DNA of 64,000 nt from CBDHEY01 sp965262305 (GCA_965262305.1 CBDHEY010000002.1:1550001-1614000); one strand, 5' to 3'; positions 9,112 to 18,368 are shown, counted from the first letter of the stretch. A program made the numbers and translations. The notes: generated by a model not told the origin, from the letters alone.

Positions 9112-10230
9112 TTGAAAATTGCATTGATCACCGGTGTTACGGGTCAGGATGGTTCCTATTTAGCAGAATTTCTATTAGAAAAAGGCTATGAAGTTCACGG
9201 TATAAAAAGGCGTGCTTCTCTTTTTAATACGGAACGCGTTGACCACATATATGAGGATCCCCATGCTAAGAATCCGAAGTTTTTTCTCCATTACGGTGAT
9301 TTAACGGATAGTTCAAACTTGACTAGAATAATTAGAGAAGTCGAACCAGATGAAGTTTACAATCTTGGTGCGCAATCACATGTTGCGGTATCTTTTGAGG
9401 CGCCTGAGTACACAGCTGATGTTGATGCTATGGGCACGCTTCGGTTACTTGAAGCGATTCGGTTTTTAGGTCTTGAAAAGAAAACTCGTTTTTATCAGGC
9501 TTCAACCTCTGAGTTGTATGGCTTGGTACAGGAGGTTCCTCAGAAAGAGACGACGCCTTTTTATCCTCGCTCTCCTTATGCTGTTGCTAAAATGTACGCC
9601 TATTGGATTACTTTGAATTATCGTGAATCTTACGGCATGTATGCTTGCAACGGTATACTGTTTAACCATGAGTCGCCTCGTCGAGGTGAAACCTTTGTGA
9701 CGCGTAAAATTACTCGTGCAATTGCTAATATTGCGCAAGGGTTAGAGAAGTGTCTTTATCTTGGAAATATGAATGCCTTGAGGGATTGGGGGCATGCTAA
9801 GGATTATGTTCGTATGCAATGGATGATGTTGCAACAAGATGCACCAGAAGATTTTGTTATCGCTACAGGCAAGCAGATTTCCGTTAGGGAGTTTGTGAAA
9901 CTGTCAGCTCAAGAGGCGGGTATAAAACTTGAATTTTCAGGTGAGGGCGTCGATGAAATTGCTAAGGTTTCTGCTGTAAATGGCGAAAACAATTCATCGG
10001 TTAAGGTTGGCGATGTGATTGTTCGCGTTGATCCTAGATACTTTCGACCGGCAGAAGTCGAGACGTTATTAGGTGACCCTGCAAAAGCAAAAGAAAAATT
10101 GGGGTGGGTGCCAGAAATTACAGTAGAACAGATGTGTGCCGAAATGGTTGCATCAGACTTGATCAAAGCGAAGCAGCACGCTTTGCTTAAGTCTCATGGT
10201 TACGATGTTTCCGTTGCGCTAGAGAACTAA
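9112..10230 (+). CDS. gmd: GDP-mannose 4,6-dehydratase
   Basis: 372 residues, extended short-chain dehydrogenase family. It converts GDP-D-mannose to GDP-4-keto-6-deoxy-D-mannose, the first step toward GDP-L-fucose. Visible are the NADP-binding TGVTGQDGSYLAEFLLEKGY at residues 7-26, the catalytic YAVAK (Tyr and Lys near residues 159-163), and the substrate loop NHESPRRGETFVTRKITRA typical of Gmd. The TTG start at 9112 is preceded by AGGAG at 9101-9105 with normal spacing. Only one base separates it from fcl, so the two form one operon that supplies a fucose or related 6-deoxyhexose donor for the surface glycan. Confidence 0.95.
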   Translation: MKIALITGVTGQDGSYLAEFLLEKGYEVHGIKRRASLFNTERVDHIYEDPHAKNPKFFLHYGDLTDSSNLTRIIREVEPDEVYNLGAQSHVAVSFEAPEYTADVDAMGTLRLLEAIRFLGLEKKTRFYQASTSELYGLVQEVPQKETTPFYPRSPYAVAKMYAYWITLNYRESYGMYACNGILFNHESPRRGETFVTRKITRAIANIAQGLEKCLYLGNMNALRDWGHAKDYVRMQWMMLQQDAPEDFVIATGKQISVREFVKLSAQEAGIKLEFSGEGVDEIAKVSAVNGENNSSVKVGDVIVRVDPRYFRPAEVETLLGDPAKAKEKLGWVPEITVEQMCAEMVASDLIKAKQHALLKSHGYDVSVALEN

Positions 10231-10231
10231 A

Positions 10232-11203
10232 ATGTCATTTCAAAAGAAACGCGTTTTTGTTGCTGGTCATAACGGGATGGTTGGTTCAGCAATTGTCAGG
10301 TTGCTTTGTGACCGTGAAGATGTGGAGTTATTGCTAAGATCACGTGAAGAGTTGGATCTTGTCGATCAAAAAAGTGTGACCACTTTTTTTGAAAACGAAG
10401 ACATTGACGAGGTGTATTTAGCAGCGGCTAAGGTGGGTGGAATCCATGCAAATAACGAATTTCCTGCCGAGTTTATATACCAGAACCTGATGATAGAAAG
10501 CAACATTATCCATGCGGCTCATTTGGCTGATGTGAATAGGTTATTGTTTTTAGGCTCTTCATGTATTTACCCTAAATTGGCACAACAGCCAATGAGTGAA
10601 TCTGCTTTATTGACAGGGATGTTAGAGGCGACAAATGAACCCTATGCCATCGCAAAAATTGCGGGTATTAAGCTTTGTGAAAGCTATAACCGCCAGCATG
10701 GTCGCGATTATCGTTCGGTAATGCCCACGAATTTGTATGGGCCAAATGATAATTTTCATCCCGAGAATAGCCATGTTATCCCAGCATTGATTCGACGTTT
10801 TCATAATGCAAAACTTGAGGATCTTTCGACGGTATCTGCTTGGGGCACAGGCACGCCTAAGCGGGAGTTTCTTTATGTCGATGATATGGCTGCGGCCAGT
10901 ATTTTTGTGCTGGAGTTAGATTCGAGCGTGTACCTCGAAAATACCCAACCTATGTTAAGTCATATTAATGTGGGTACTGGAGAAGACTGTACGATAAGAG
11001 AGTTGGTTGAAACTGTCTCAAAGGTTATTGGTTATGAGGGTGAAATAGAGTTTGACTCATCAAAACCCGATGGTGCTCCCAGAAAACTCATGGATGTTAG
11101 CCGGTTAAAGTCACTTGGCTGGCGCTATTCTGTGTCGTTGGAAGAGGGGTTAACTAAAGCTTACGATTGGTTTTTGGCCAATCAAGATAGCTTTCGTGGC
11201 TAG
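10232..11203 (+). CDS. fcl: GDP-L-fucose synthase
   Basis: 323 residues. This bifunctional epimerase/reductase turns GDP-4-keto-6-deoxymannose into GDP-L-fucose. Marks are the NADP-binding VAGHNGMVGSAIVRLL near the N terminus, LFLGSSCIYPK and YAIAKIAG (catalytic Tyr-x3-Lys), and the C-terminal DGAPRKLMDVSRLKSLGW that is characteristic of the family. It starts one base after the gmd stop and is followed by the Nudix gene gmm, the usual GDP-fucose gene set. A decayed homologue of its middle part lies 1.4 kb upstream at 8781-8965. Confidence 0.95.
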   Translation: MSFQKKRVFVAGHNGMVGSAIVRLLCDREDVELLLRSREELDLVDQKSVTTFFENEDIDEVYLAAAKVGGIHANNEFPAEFIYQNLMIESNIIHAAHLADVNRLLFLGSSCIYPKLAQQPMSESALLTGMLEATNEPYAIAKIAGIKLCESYNRQHGRDYRSVMPTNLYGPNDNFHPENSHVIPALIRRFHNAKLEDLSTVSAWGTGTPKREFLYVDDMAAASIFVLELDSSVYLENTQPMLSHINVGTGEDCTIRELVETVSKVIGYEGEIEFDSSKPDGAPRKLMDVSRLKSLGWRYSVSLEEGLTKAYDWFLANQDSFRG

Positions 11204-11223
11204 TTTATATATGGATGTTTGTT

Positions 11224-11709
11224 ATGTATTTAAATAAAAATACATTCAAGAGTGTTGTTAAAAACACCCCTCTCGTCTCAATTGATTTGGTTATACGGAA
11301 CCTCAAAGGTGAAATTTTACTAGGTCTTCGTAATAATCGCCCTGCTAGAGGCTTTTGGTTTGTCCCCGGTGGTCGAATTTTGAAAGATGAATGTCTTGAT
11401 GTGGCATTCAAGCGATTGATAGAAAGTGAGTTAGGTTTAAATGCAATATCAAGCTTGTTAAAACCACCCAGCTTTTTGGGTGTTTATCAGCATTTTTACA
11501 ATGATAATTTTTCGGAACAAGCGTTTTCTACTCACTATGTTGTACTCGCATACCAAGTAGAAATAGATATTGAGCTTAATGCTCTCCCTTCAGAACAACA
11601 TAGATCTTATCAATGGTTTGAAGTGGATAAACTATTAGCCGCAGAGAACGTTCACCAGCATACAAAGTGGTATTTTGAAGATTCTCGGTCAATAACTTCA
11701 ATTATTTAA
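11224..11709 (+). CDS. gmm: GDP-mannose mannosyl hydrolase (Nudix)
   Basis: About 161 residues from ATG 11224; an alternative ATG at 11215 adds three residues. The 11224 start fits the family's usual MYLN start, and a GGA lies 8 bases upstream. The protein hydrolyses GDP-mannose (and GDP-glucose) to GDP and the sugar and is commonly linked to gmd-fcl. The Nudix segment FVPGGRILKDECLDVAFKR carries the modified form of the motif seen in this family, and TPLVSIDLVIRN near the N terminus is also typical. It follows fcl closely and probably shares its transcript. It may tune GDP-mannose levels. Confidence 0.88.
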   Translation: MYLNKNTFKSVVKNTPLVSIDLVIRNLKGEILLGLRNNRPARGFWFVPGGRILKDECLDVAFKRLIESELGLNAISSLLKPPSFLGVYQHFYNDNFSEQAFSTHYVVLAYQVEIDIELNALPSEQHRSYQWFEVDKLLAAENVHQHTKWYFEDSRSITSII

Positions 11710-11712
11710 TTT

Positions 11713-11743
11713 ATTGCCCATTAAATATTTCTAAAAGGGCAAT
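11713..11743 (+). terminator. Possible hairpin terminator after gmm
   Basis: A perfect 7-bp inverted repeat, ATTGCCC at 11713-11719 and GGGCAAT at 11737-11743, with an AT-rich loop, just after the gmm stop. There is no run of Ts directly after it, so termination is uncertain. Confidence 0.35.
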
Positions 11744-11804
11744 CATTTGACTATTAATTCGTTCTTTTTGGTAAACTTCAAAAAAATTAATAAAGACTAA
11801 ATAT

Positions 11805-12812
11805 ATGAAAGTATTGGTTACTGGTGCAGCCGGATTCGTCGGTTTTTACGTGGTTCAAAAGTTGATTAGTAACCAGGTTGAAGTGGTGGGCTTAGATAAT
11901 GTTAACGACTATTACGATGTGGCCTTAAAGGAATCTCGTTTACAAAAATTAAACGCGCTGGATGGGTTTGAGTTTGTTAAGTTAGATTTAGCTGATGGGA
12001 ATTCAATTCGTGATTTGTTTGTCGCTCAAAAATTTGAACAAGTTATTCATCTAGGTGCACAAGCGGGCGTACGCTATTCAATCGAAAATCCCACAGCTTA
12101 TTCAGATTCGAATTTAATCGGGCATTTGAATATTCTTGAAGCCTGTCGTCATAATCAAGTAGAGCATTTAATTTATGCGTCGTCGAGTTCTGTTTATGGC
12201 TTGAATAATAAAACACCTTTCTCAACGAAAGATTCCGTGGATCACCCGGTTTCTCTGTATGCAGCAACAAAAAAAGCTAACGAATTAATGTCTCATACGT
12301 ATTCACATTTGTATGGCTTGCCGACTACGGGATTACGTTTTTTTACGGTCTACGGTCCTTGGGGCAGACCGGATATGGCCTACTTTAAGTTTACCAAAGC
12401 GATTTTGAATGGTGACTCGATCGATGTATACAACAATGGTAATCTCAGTCGAGACTTTACTTATATTGATGATATTGTCGAAGGTGTGGTTCGAATTGCC
12501 AATGTGATCCCATCTAAAGATAAAAGTTGGACTGTTGAAAATGGTGATCCGGCATCAAGCTCAGCACCTTATGCTATTTATAATATTGGTAATGGAAGCC
12601 CTGTGAATTTAATGGAATTCATCCAATGTATAGAGTCTGAATTAGGTATTGAAGCTAAAAAGAATTATCTGCCTATGCAAATGGGAGATGTCTATACCAC
12701 TTATGCCGACGTTGAAAGCTTATTTAACACCATCGATTACAAGCCAAAAACCAATATTAATGATGGTGTTGCTAATTTTATAAATTGGTATAAAGAATTT
12801 TACCGAGTTTAG
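11805..12812 (+). CDS. UDP-glucuronate 4-epimerase-like protein
   Basis: 335 residues, extended SDR epimerase of the CapI/UDP-glucuronate 4-epimerase type, which interconverts UDP-glucuronate and UDP-galacturonate. It has GAAGFVGFYVVQKL at residues 7-20, LDNVNDYYDVALKESRLQKL after the second strand as in that family, the catalytic YAATKKANEL near residue 149, and FFTVYGPWGRPDMAYFKFT, the substrate-binding segment typical of glucuronate epimerases. The matching supplier of UDP-glucuronate is the ugd gene at 20912-22243. It lies 95 bases after gmm and may have its own promoter. Related UDP-sugar epimerase activities cannot be excluded. Confidence 0.88.
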   Translation: MKVLVTGAAGFVGFYVVQKLISNQVEVVGLDNVNDYYDVALKESRLQKLNALDGFEFVKLDLADGNSIRDLFVAQKFEQVIHLGAQAGVRYSIENPTAYSDSNLIGHLNILEACRHNQVEHLIYASSSSVYGLNNKTPFSTKDSVDHPVSLYAATKKANELMSHTYSHLYGLPTTGLRFFTVYGPWGRPDMAYFKFTKAILNGDSIDVYNNGNLSRDFTYIDDIVEGVVRIANVIPSKDKSWTVENGDPASSSAPYAIYNIGNGSPVNLMEFIQCIESELGIEAKKNYLPMQMGDVYTTYADVESLFNTIDYKPKTNINDGVANFINWYKEFYRV

Positions 12813-12960
12813 TTTACTGAGCTCTGGAGCCATTATTTAAGTTTCGTGAAGAGGCTGAACTGCTAGTCGACGTTGATCTCATCATAGACTTCAACAATGA
12901 GGTATGGACAAACAAATATTATGACATTAAATAGACTGGTTAGTTAGATAATCGCCGATT
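12813..12960. other. Gene-free stretch with a short coding-like relic
   Basis: Between the epimerase and the tandem repeats. From 12821 to a stop at 12932-12934 the forward frame is open for 37 codons and reads FREEAELLVDVDLIIDFNNE in the middle, which looks like protein sequence. There is no start codon or ribosome-binding site, so it is at most the tail of a lost gene. No family was recognised. Confidence 0.3.
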
Positions 12961-13147
12961 AGGATGGAAAAACAGAAAACTACTATGATTGTTTCTATTA
13001 CCTCCATGGAGGATGGAAATACAGAAACTTGACTGGATTAATTGTATGACCTCTATGGATGGTTGAAATACAGAAACTTGACTGGATCAATTGGATGACC
13101 GCCATGGATGGTGGAAATACAGAAAATTGACCGGATCAATTTCTGTA
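12961..13147. repeat. Three tandem 49-bp repeats with a partial fourth copy
   Basis: Units at 13001-13049, 13050-13098 and 13099-13147 align along their whole length. They share the cores ATGGATGGT and GGAAATACAGAAA, and then TTGACTGGATCAATT with a few substitutions. A weaker, shorter copy (GGATGGAAAAACAGAAAAC) lies at 12961-13000. The units abut with no spacers, so this is not a CRISPR array. They carry no open frame and end directly at the terminator of the tRNA-Asn gene on the other strand. Confidence 0.85.
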
Positions 13148-13176
13148 AAAAAACCTCGCTAACACTAGCAAGGTTT
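13147..13176 (-). terminator. Rho-independent terminator of the Val-Asn tRNA transcript
   Basis: The inverted repeat AAACCTCGCT (13151-13160) / AGCAAGGTTT (13167-13176) has one mismatch and a 6-base loop. Read on the minus strand it is followed by a run of Ts (complement of the As at 13147-13153). It lies just downstream of tRNA-Asn. Confidence 0.75.
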
Positions 13177-13182
13177 TATGTT

Positions 13183-13258
13183 TGGCTCCGCCAGCTGGGC
13201 TCGAACCAGCGACCCAATGATTAACAGTCATTTGCTCTACCAACTGAGCTATGGCGGA
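13183..13258 (-). tRNA. tRNA-Asn (anticodon GTT)
   Basis: 76 bases including an encoded CCA. The acceptor pair TCCGCCA/TGGCGGA, the D-arm AGCTCAGTTGGTAGAGC, anticodon loop CTGTTAA with GTT, and the T-arm GGTTCGAGCC are all present when the minus strand is read. It is co-transcribed with tRNA-Val about 100 bases upstream. Confidence 0.97.
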
Positions 13259-13360
13259 ATTGTCATCTGCAAAAGAGCGCGTATATTATAGCCGAGACTC
13301 TTTGCTGTCAACCAATAAATTATCTTTATAACTCTTTGTTTTTTAAGAAAATTTAAAGTT

Positions 13361-13437
<77 letters not shown>

Positions 13438-13498
13438 AAAATTATCGTTTAAGAGATCTTAGCGAATGCTCATCTCGGTCTCTCAAACGAGGTCGCGT

Positions 13499-13527
13499 AT
13501 TCTAGAGATGGTTTGCCTTCAGTGCAA
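13499..13527 (-). promoter_or_regulatory. Sigma70-type promoter for the tRNA-Val/Asn unit
   Basis: On the minus strand: -35 TTGCAC (13522-13527), a 17-base spacer, -10 TAGAAT (13499-13504), then a GC-rich start region ACGCGACC, typical of stringently controlled stable-RNA promoters. The tRNA-Val 5' end is about 60 bases downstream. Confidence 0.7.
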
Positions 13528-13553
13528 GCCACTTCTATAACTTCTCAGCTATC

Positions 13554-16112
13554 CTAAAGGCTGCGTATTGCTGCTATTCCCACGGCTGTTTGGGATAAGA
13601 TGCTCGCGAAACTCGCCCATATCTTTATCGGGTCTGCTTTTCCTGCGTCAATTGGAACAACAATTGTATCTCCCGGCTTTATTTCAACGGAGTTGCGTTT
13701 AAACCAGGAATTTTTTCTAGGTACTATAACCTGTCCATTTGCCCTAACAACGAAAATGCGTTTGTCATCTGCATTTCTTTTTGTCCCGCCAGAACTCTCT
13801 ATATAATCATCTAGAGAGACGCGAGCGTCATAGAAATGGGAGGTAGAGTGTTGCACTTCACCAACCACCGTCACAGTGGGCTTAAAAGCAGGAACCGTAA
13901 TAATATCACCATCTTCAAGCTCGAAGTCATACTCTTCTGGGTTGGTCAAAATATCTCGAAGGTTAATCACTAAAAACCCTTTAACTTCCGCATTCTCAAT
14001 GTTATCTAAAATATCATTCGTCTCTTCTTGCGATACACCCTCAACAACAGTGGATTTATTTAGATTAATATTGAGAATTTCTTTTTGAATGTCTTCTCTT
14101 AGTGCTTCTAATTGTTGTTGTTCGAGATCCCTAAGATCTTGTCTAGAGTAGGTGGTACCGTCAATGTATGCATATGGCGACAAGCCTCCAGCCCGTTCTA
14201 TTACTTCCGTCAGAGTCTCTCCTGGTAATATGGTATAAATGCCGGGGCTAATAACCTCGCCAACAATTTCGACGGTTTTAGTTTCTTTCCAAAAGGGAAT
14301 TTGCTGAATAGTCAAAGAGTCACCAGCCAGTAACTCTGGGTTTTCTTTGCGCAAGTCGAAGTTAAAGTGTTTTTGGTTGCGGTTATGTTCGTGATCAAAT
14401 ACTTGGCGAGTAATTTCTGCATTTATGCCAGATGAACTCTCTAGTAATCCACCTGCTAAGCGAATCAAGTCTTGTGCATTCATATTCTCAAAGAACGGAT
14501 AAAAACCCGGTGAGCGAATATTGCCTCTTGCTGCTACAACTTTTCGCGGTATACCAAATTCTGCTTGTTTACTTAATTCCTCTACGAGACCGCTTAGTAG
14601 AAAGTTTCTATCGTCATCAAAGCTAAATAGAAAAATCGTGTCACGGTTTCTAAGTAGCGGATCTAAAGCACTTTTTGGGTTTTGCCATGCATCGTTAAGG
14701 GAGAAAAACGAAACTGATATACGTCTTGTTGCTGGGTCGACGTGCCGTATTACACCTGCATTCATATCTGGGTTAGGAGAAAGTTCTTCGATGCTTTTTA
14801 CAATATCCGTAAAATACATGCCTGGCCGCCATTTAAAACCGCCCGGACGCTTGACATGTCCTTTTAAAAGTACAATATCATCAAGTGTATCAAGAGCAGA
14901 AAATATTTGGATAACATCGGCATCTTTTACTTTTGTGCTAAGTCCTTCGTTTGTCTTTGCGTTGACATTTATTAAGGTTTTTTCGCCATCGTCTGTTAAT
15001 CGTTCAATTCTCGTTTCAGGAAGGAATGCGGTAGGCAAAGGGCCACCAGCAAGATTAAGCACTTCAGCAACCGTTTTTTCTCTGTCGAGTTCATAGATAG
15101 CTGGTCGTTTAACTTCACCTGATACACTCACCGTGCGGCCAATGGTAGGAATAAATATTACATCGCCTGGTAATAATCGAGCATCGCCACTGGTATCTCC
15201 ATTGAGCAATAAATCATAAAAATCAAAAGTCGAAACGACTTTGCCACTTCGTTTGAGTTGAATATTTCTCAAAGAGCCGATATCTGATACGCCACCACTG
15301 GCCATGATGGCATTCGTCAACGTCGAGAGTGAGTGAACAACATACGAACCTGGAAGCTTGGCCTCACCAAGAATAAAAACCCGAATAGATCTTAAAGAGC
15401 CAAGAGTGACCGAGCTTTTGATTCCTATCATCTGTTGGCTAACTATTTCTGCGATTTTTTTAGACGCTTGATCAAAAGACAAACCAGCAAGCACCACAGG
15501 TCCAATATTAGGAAATTGAATATTACCTTCACGTGTAATCGACAAAGTATGGCTGCTGTTTTCCTTACCATAAAGCTGGATGATAATTGAATCACCAGGA
15601 CCCAAAACATAATCAGAGGGGATTGGGATATCCGTAGCTGGTACAAAAGCGTCAGCACCTTGATTAAAGATATCGTGCCCATAAAGAGTTAATTTTTCAT
15701 TTGTTGCTTCTTCTGCTTGATCTTCCTCTAGGTTTAAAAGATCCGTTCCTTCTTCAGAAATTTCTTGAATTTGGTCAATATTATCTGAATTAGCGCCTGT
15801 TAGGCCGCGAAAAAAAGGGTCATCTATGGGGGCTTGATTGGTATTGTTATTTCTCCTCGAGCGTTCTGTTTCTGAATTTCTAGAACGAAAACCGGATACT
15901 TCCTCAGCTTGTGATTCTTGTACACGACTCTGATTTTGTTGTGAAAGTATCGAGTTGATATTAATGCCATAGGCTTCCGCAAGGGCTCTTTGTTCGGCGG
16001 GAGATAGGTTTCTAAATTGATCGATTTGCGCTTGAGTGGGACTTTGAGCAAGCGCAAAGTTACAACAAACAAGGATATAAATTAGGAAAAAATTAATTAC
16101 AGTGGTGTGCAT
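13554..16112 (-). CDS. Wza-like polysaccharide export protein with multiple SLBB domains
   Basis: 852 residues. A signal peptide at the N terminus (hydrophobic run ending CNFALAQS) is followed by a low-complexity Gln/Glu/Asn-rich stretch to about residue 150. A polysaccharide-export domain follows with DYVLGPGDSIIIQLYGKENS and GLSFDQASKKIAE at about residues 165-240. Several SLBB repeats come next (VFILGEAKLPGSYVV, TVSVSGEVKRPAIYELDR, VVAARGNIRSPGFYPF, VEIVGEVISPGIYTI, TVVGEVQHSTSHFY), then a short hydrophobic C-terminal end. Members form the outer-membrane or periplasmic conduit for capsule or exopolysaccharide. It is longer than E. coli Wza (about 380) because of the extra SLBB units. It faces the glycan genes from the other strand, with the tRNA genes between. 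Confidence 0.88.
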   Translation of the reverse strand: MHTTVINFFLIYILVCCNFALAQSPTQAQIDQFRNLSPAEQRALAEAYGININSILSQQNQSRVQESQAEEVSGFRSRNSETERSRRNNNTNQAPIDDPFFRGLTGANSDNIDQIQEISEEGTDLLNLEEDQAEEATNEKLTLYGHDIFNQGADAFVPATDIPIPSDYVLGPGDSIIIQLYGKENSSHTLSITREGNIQFPNIGPVVLAGLSFDQASKKIAEIVSQQMIGIKSSVTLGSLRSIRVFILGEAKLPGSYVVHSLSTLTNAIMASGGVSDIGSLRNIQLKRSGKVVSTFDFYDLLLNGDTSGDARLLPGDVIFIPTIGRTVSVSGEVKRPAIYELDREKTVAEVLNLAGGPLPTAFLPETRIERLTDDGEKTLINVNAKTNEGLSTKVKDADVIQIFSALDTLDDIVLLKGHVKRPGGFKWRPGMYFTDIVKSIEELSPNPDMNAGVIRHVDPATRRISVSFFSLNDAWQNPKSALDPLLRNRDTIFLFSFDDDRNFLLSGLVEELSKQAEFGIPRKVVAARGNIRSPGFYPFFENMNAQDLIRLAGGLLESSSGINAEITRQVFDHEHNRNQKHFNFDLRKENPELLAGDSLTIQQIPFWKETKTVEIVGEVISPGIYTILPGETLTEVIERAGGLSPYAYIDGTTYSRQDLRDLEQQQLEALREDIQKEILNINLNKSTVVEGVSQEETNDILDNIENAEVKGFLVINLRDILTNPEEYDFELEDGDIITVPAFKPTVTVVGEVQHSTSHFYDARVSLDDYIESSGGTKRNADDKRIFVVRANGQVIVPRKNSWFKRNSVEIKPGDTIVVPIDAGKADPIKIWASFASILSQTAVGIAAIRSL

Positions 16113-16307
16113 GGATGTCCGTTTTAATTTGGATTTAGTGGTCGAGTCTAAGACTTGCGCACTGTTTGGAAAAATTTGGTCTGCAATGGTATCTTTTTAT
16201 TATTGGAATTCAAATAGTTAACCGTATAATTTTCGAGTTATTCCGAGCAAATTGAAAACAAGGATTCCGCTCGGACTTTATTAAGAAAAATAACTATATT
16301 ACTCGAC

Positions 16308-16336
16308 TTGAAACGCCTATACTGCGCGCCTATTTT
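16308..16336 (+). promoter_or_regulatory. Candidate promoter for thrS-infC
   Basis: TTGAAA at 16308-16313, a 17-base spacer and TATTTT at 16331-16336, about 60 bases upstream of the thrS ATG. The region 16113-16395 separates thrS from the divergent export gene. An overlapping TATACT at 16318-16323 is an alternative -10 with no good -35. Confidence 0.45.
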
Positions 16337-16395
16337 AACTTCTATAACAATTCACGTGACCGATTGTAGCGGCCACCACTGAGAGGAAATATCCC

Positions 16396-18327
16396 ATGCC
16401 TATTATCACACTCCCCGACGGTTCAAAACGCGAATATGCAAACCCCATTTCTGTACTTGAGATTGCTCAAGATATAGGACCCGGTCTCGCAAAAGCCACT
16501 ATTGCCGGTCAAATTAACGGCGAACGTATTGATGCCCATGATTTGATTACCGAAGATTCTGATCTAGTGATATTCACAGCAAAAGATGAAGATGGGCTGG
16601 AAATAATTCGTCATTCCTGTGCACATTTGGTTGGGCATGCAGTTAAGCAAATATGGCCAGAAGCAAAAATGGCGATAGGGCCGACTATTGAAAATGGCTT
16701 CTACTACGACATAGATCTGGATCATATGCTCAATGACGAAGATATCGAAAATCTAGAAAAACGTATGATGGAGCTAGCAAAGAAGGATTATGATGTAGTC
16801 AAAAAGAAGGTTTCTTGGCAGGAAGCACGAGATGTTTTTGAAGCTCGCGGTGAAACTTACAAAGTGCAAATATTGGATGAAGACATAAGTCATGATGACC
16901 AACCGGGGCTCTATCATCATGAAGAATATGTAGATATGTGTCGTGGTCCACATGTTCCCAATATGCGTTTTTGCCACCATTTTAAGCTTATGCGGGTTTC
17001 TGGTGCTTATTGGCGCGGTGACTCAGACAATAAAATGCTGCAGCGCATATACGGCACTGCTTGGGCAGATAAAAAGCAATTGAAAAAACACCTTAACTTT
17101 TTGGAAGAGGCCGCAAAGCGTGATCACCGGAAACTAGCAAAAAAATATGGTTATTTCCATTTACAAGAAGAAGCACCCGGAATGGTGTTTTGGCACCCCA
17201 AAGGTATGGCTATTTATTCTGTAGTAGAAAGCTACATGCGTGATGCAAATCGGTTGAACGGATATCAAGAAATTAAGGCCCCTCAAATTCTCGAACGAAC
17301 ACTTTGGGAAAAATCTGGCCATTGGGATAAATTCCGAGAAAACATGTTTACCGTTAAATCAGAAGATCGCGATTTTGCGGTTAAACCAATGAACTGCCCG
17401 GGCCATATTCAGATTTTTAATCAAGGGTTGAAAAGCTACCGAGATCTTCCTTTGCGTCTTGCAGAATTTGGTACCTGCCACAGAAATGAAGCCTCAGGTA
17501 CCTTGCAAGGACTTATGCGTGTTCGCGCATTCACACAAGATGATGCGCATATTTTCTGTATCGAAGAAGATATTCAAAAAGAAGTCTCCACCTGCACTGA
17601 TTTACTATTCGATATATACAAGGACTTTGGTTTCAATGATGTCATTATTCGTCTTTCTACACGTCCAGAACAGCGCGTAGGGTCTGATGAGGTTTGGGAT
17701 AAAGCTGAAAAAGCATTAGCTGATGCGTTGAATGCCAAAGGTTTGGAGTGGCAAGAACTTCCTGGCGAAGGTGCGTTTTATGGCCCGAAAATTGAGTTTT
17801 CTTTGAAAGATTGCATTGGCCGCGTATGGCAATGTGGAACAATTCAAGTGGATTTTTCCATGCCTGGCCGCTTGGGGGCGCAATTTGTAGCAGAAGACGG
17901 TTCTCGACAGGTTCCAGTAATGCTCCACCGTGCTATTTTGGGTTCATTTGAGCGATTTATAGGAATATTGATCGAAAACTACGAAGGCGCGTTTCCCGCT
18001 TGGTTGGCGCCCGAACAAGCTGTTATTCTAAATATTACCGATAATCACGCTGAATATGCACAAAAAATCGAAAAAACCCTGCAAAATAAAGGATTTAGGG
18101 TCATTTCTGACTTGAGAAATGAGAAGATCGGCTTTAAAATCCGCGAGCACACGATACAGAAGGTGCCATACCTTCTTGTAGTCGGTGATCAAGAGCTGGA
18201 AGACAACACTGTAGCCGTTAGAACTCGAAGCGGTGAAGATCTTGGATCTCTCTCCATTGATGATTTTATTTCCCTCTTGGCGGCTGAAATCGCTAAGCGT
18301 GGACGTGTTATTAATGAAGAAAAATAG
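16396..18327 (+). CDS. thrS: Threonyl-tRNA synthetase
   Basis: 643 residues, the normal full length for bacterial ThrRS, which charges tRNA-Thr and hydrolyses mischarged Ser-tRNA. The order is a TGS domain (residues 1-60), an editing domain with HSCAHLVGHAVKQIWPEAKM and the later YVDMCRGPHVPN, the class II catalytic core with motif-2 region CHRNEASGTLQGLMRVRAF, zinc ligands in MNCPGHIQIF, TQDDAHIFC and VMLHRAILGS, and a C-terminal anticodon-binding domain. ATG at 16396 has GAGAGGAAAT upstream. It heads the conserved thrS-infC-rpmI-rplT order. Confidence 0.98.
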   Translation: MPIITLPDGSKREYANPISVLEIAQDIGPGLAKATIAGQINGERIDAHDLITEDSDLVIFTAKDEDGLEIIRHSCAHLVGHAVKQIWPEAKMAIGPTIENGFYYDIDLDHMLNDEDIENLEKRMMELAKKDYDVVKKKVSWQEARDVFEARGETYKVQILDEDISHDDQPGLYHHEEYVDMCRGPHVPNMRFCHHFKLMRVSGAYWRGDSDNKMLQRIYGTAWADKKQLKKHLNFLEEAAKRDHRKLAKKYGYFHLQEEAPGMVFWHPKGMAIYSVVESYMRDANRLNGYQEIKAPQILERTLWEKSGHWDKFRENMFTVKSEDRDFAVKPMNCPGHIQIFNQGLKSYRDLPLRLAEFGTCHRNEASGTLQGLMRVRAFTQDDAHIFCIEEDIQKEVSTCTDLLFDIYKDFGFNDVIIRLSTRPEQRVGSDEVWDKAEKALADALNAKGLEWQELPGEGAFYGPKIEFSLKDCIGRVWQCGTIQVDFSMPGRLGAQFVAEDGSRQVPVMLHRAILGSFERFIGILIENYEGAFPAWLAPEQAVILNITDNHAEYAQKIEKTLQNKGFRVISDLRNEKIGFKIREHTIQKVPYLLVVGDQELEDNTVAVRTRSGEDLGSLSIDDFISLLAAEIAKRGRVINEEK

Positions 18328-18368
18328 ACCTTCCAGCATATTATTAATTTGTATAGGAGTTTGTCGCT

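Noticed and set aside
12961..13147. CRISPR-like array
   Set aside because: The 49-bp units abut with no spacers and there are only three; no cas genes are nearby.
14521..15096. Forward ORF of 191 codons within the SLBB export gene
   Set aside because: It is wholly antisense to a well-supported gene and reads as a low-complexity Ser/Arg shadow.
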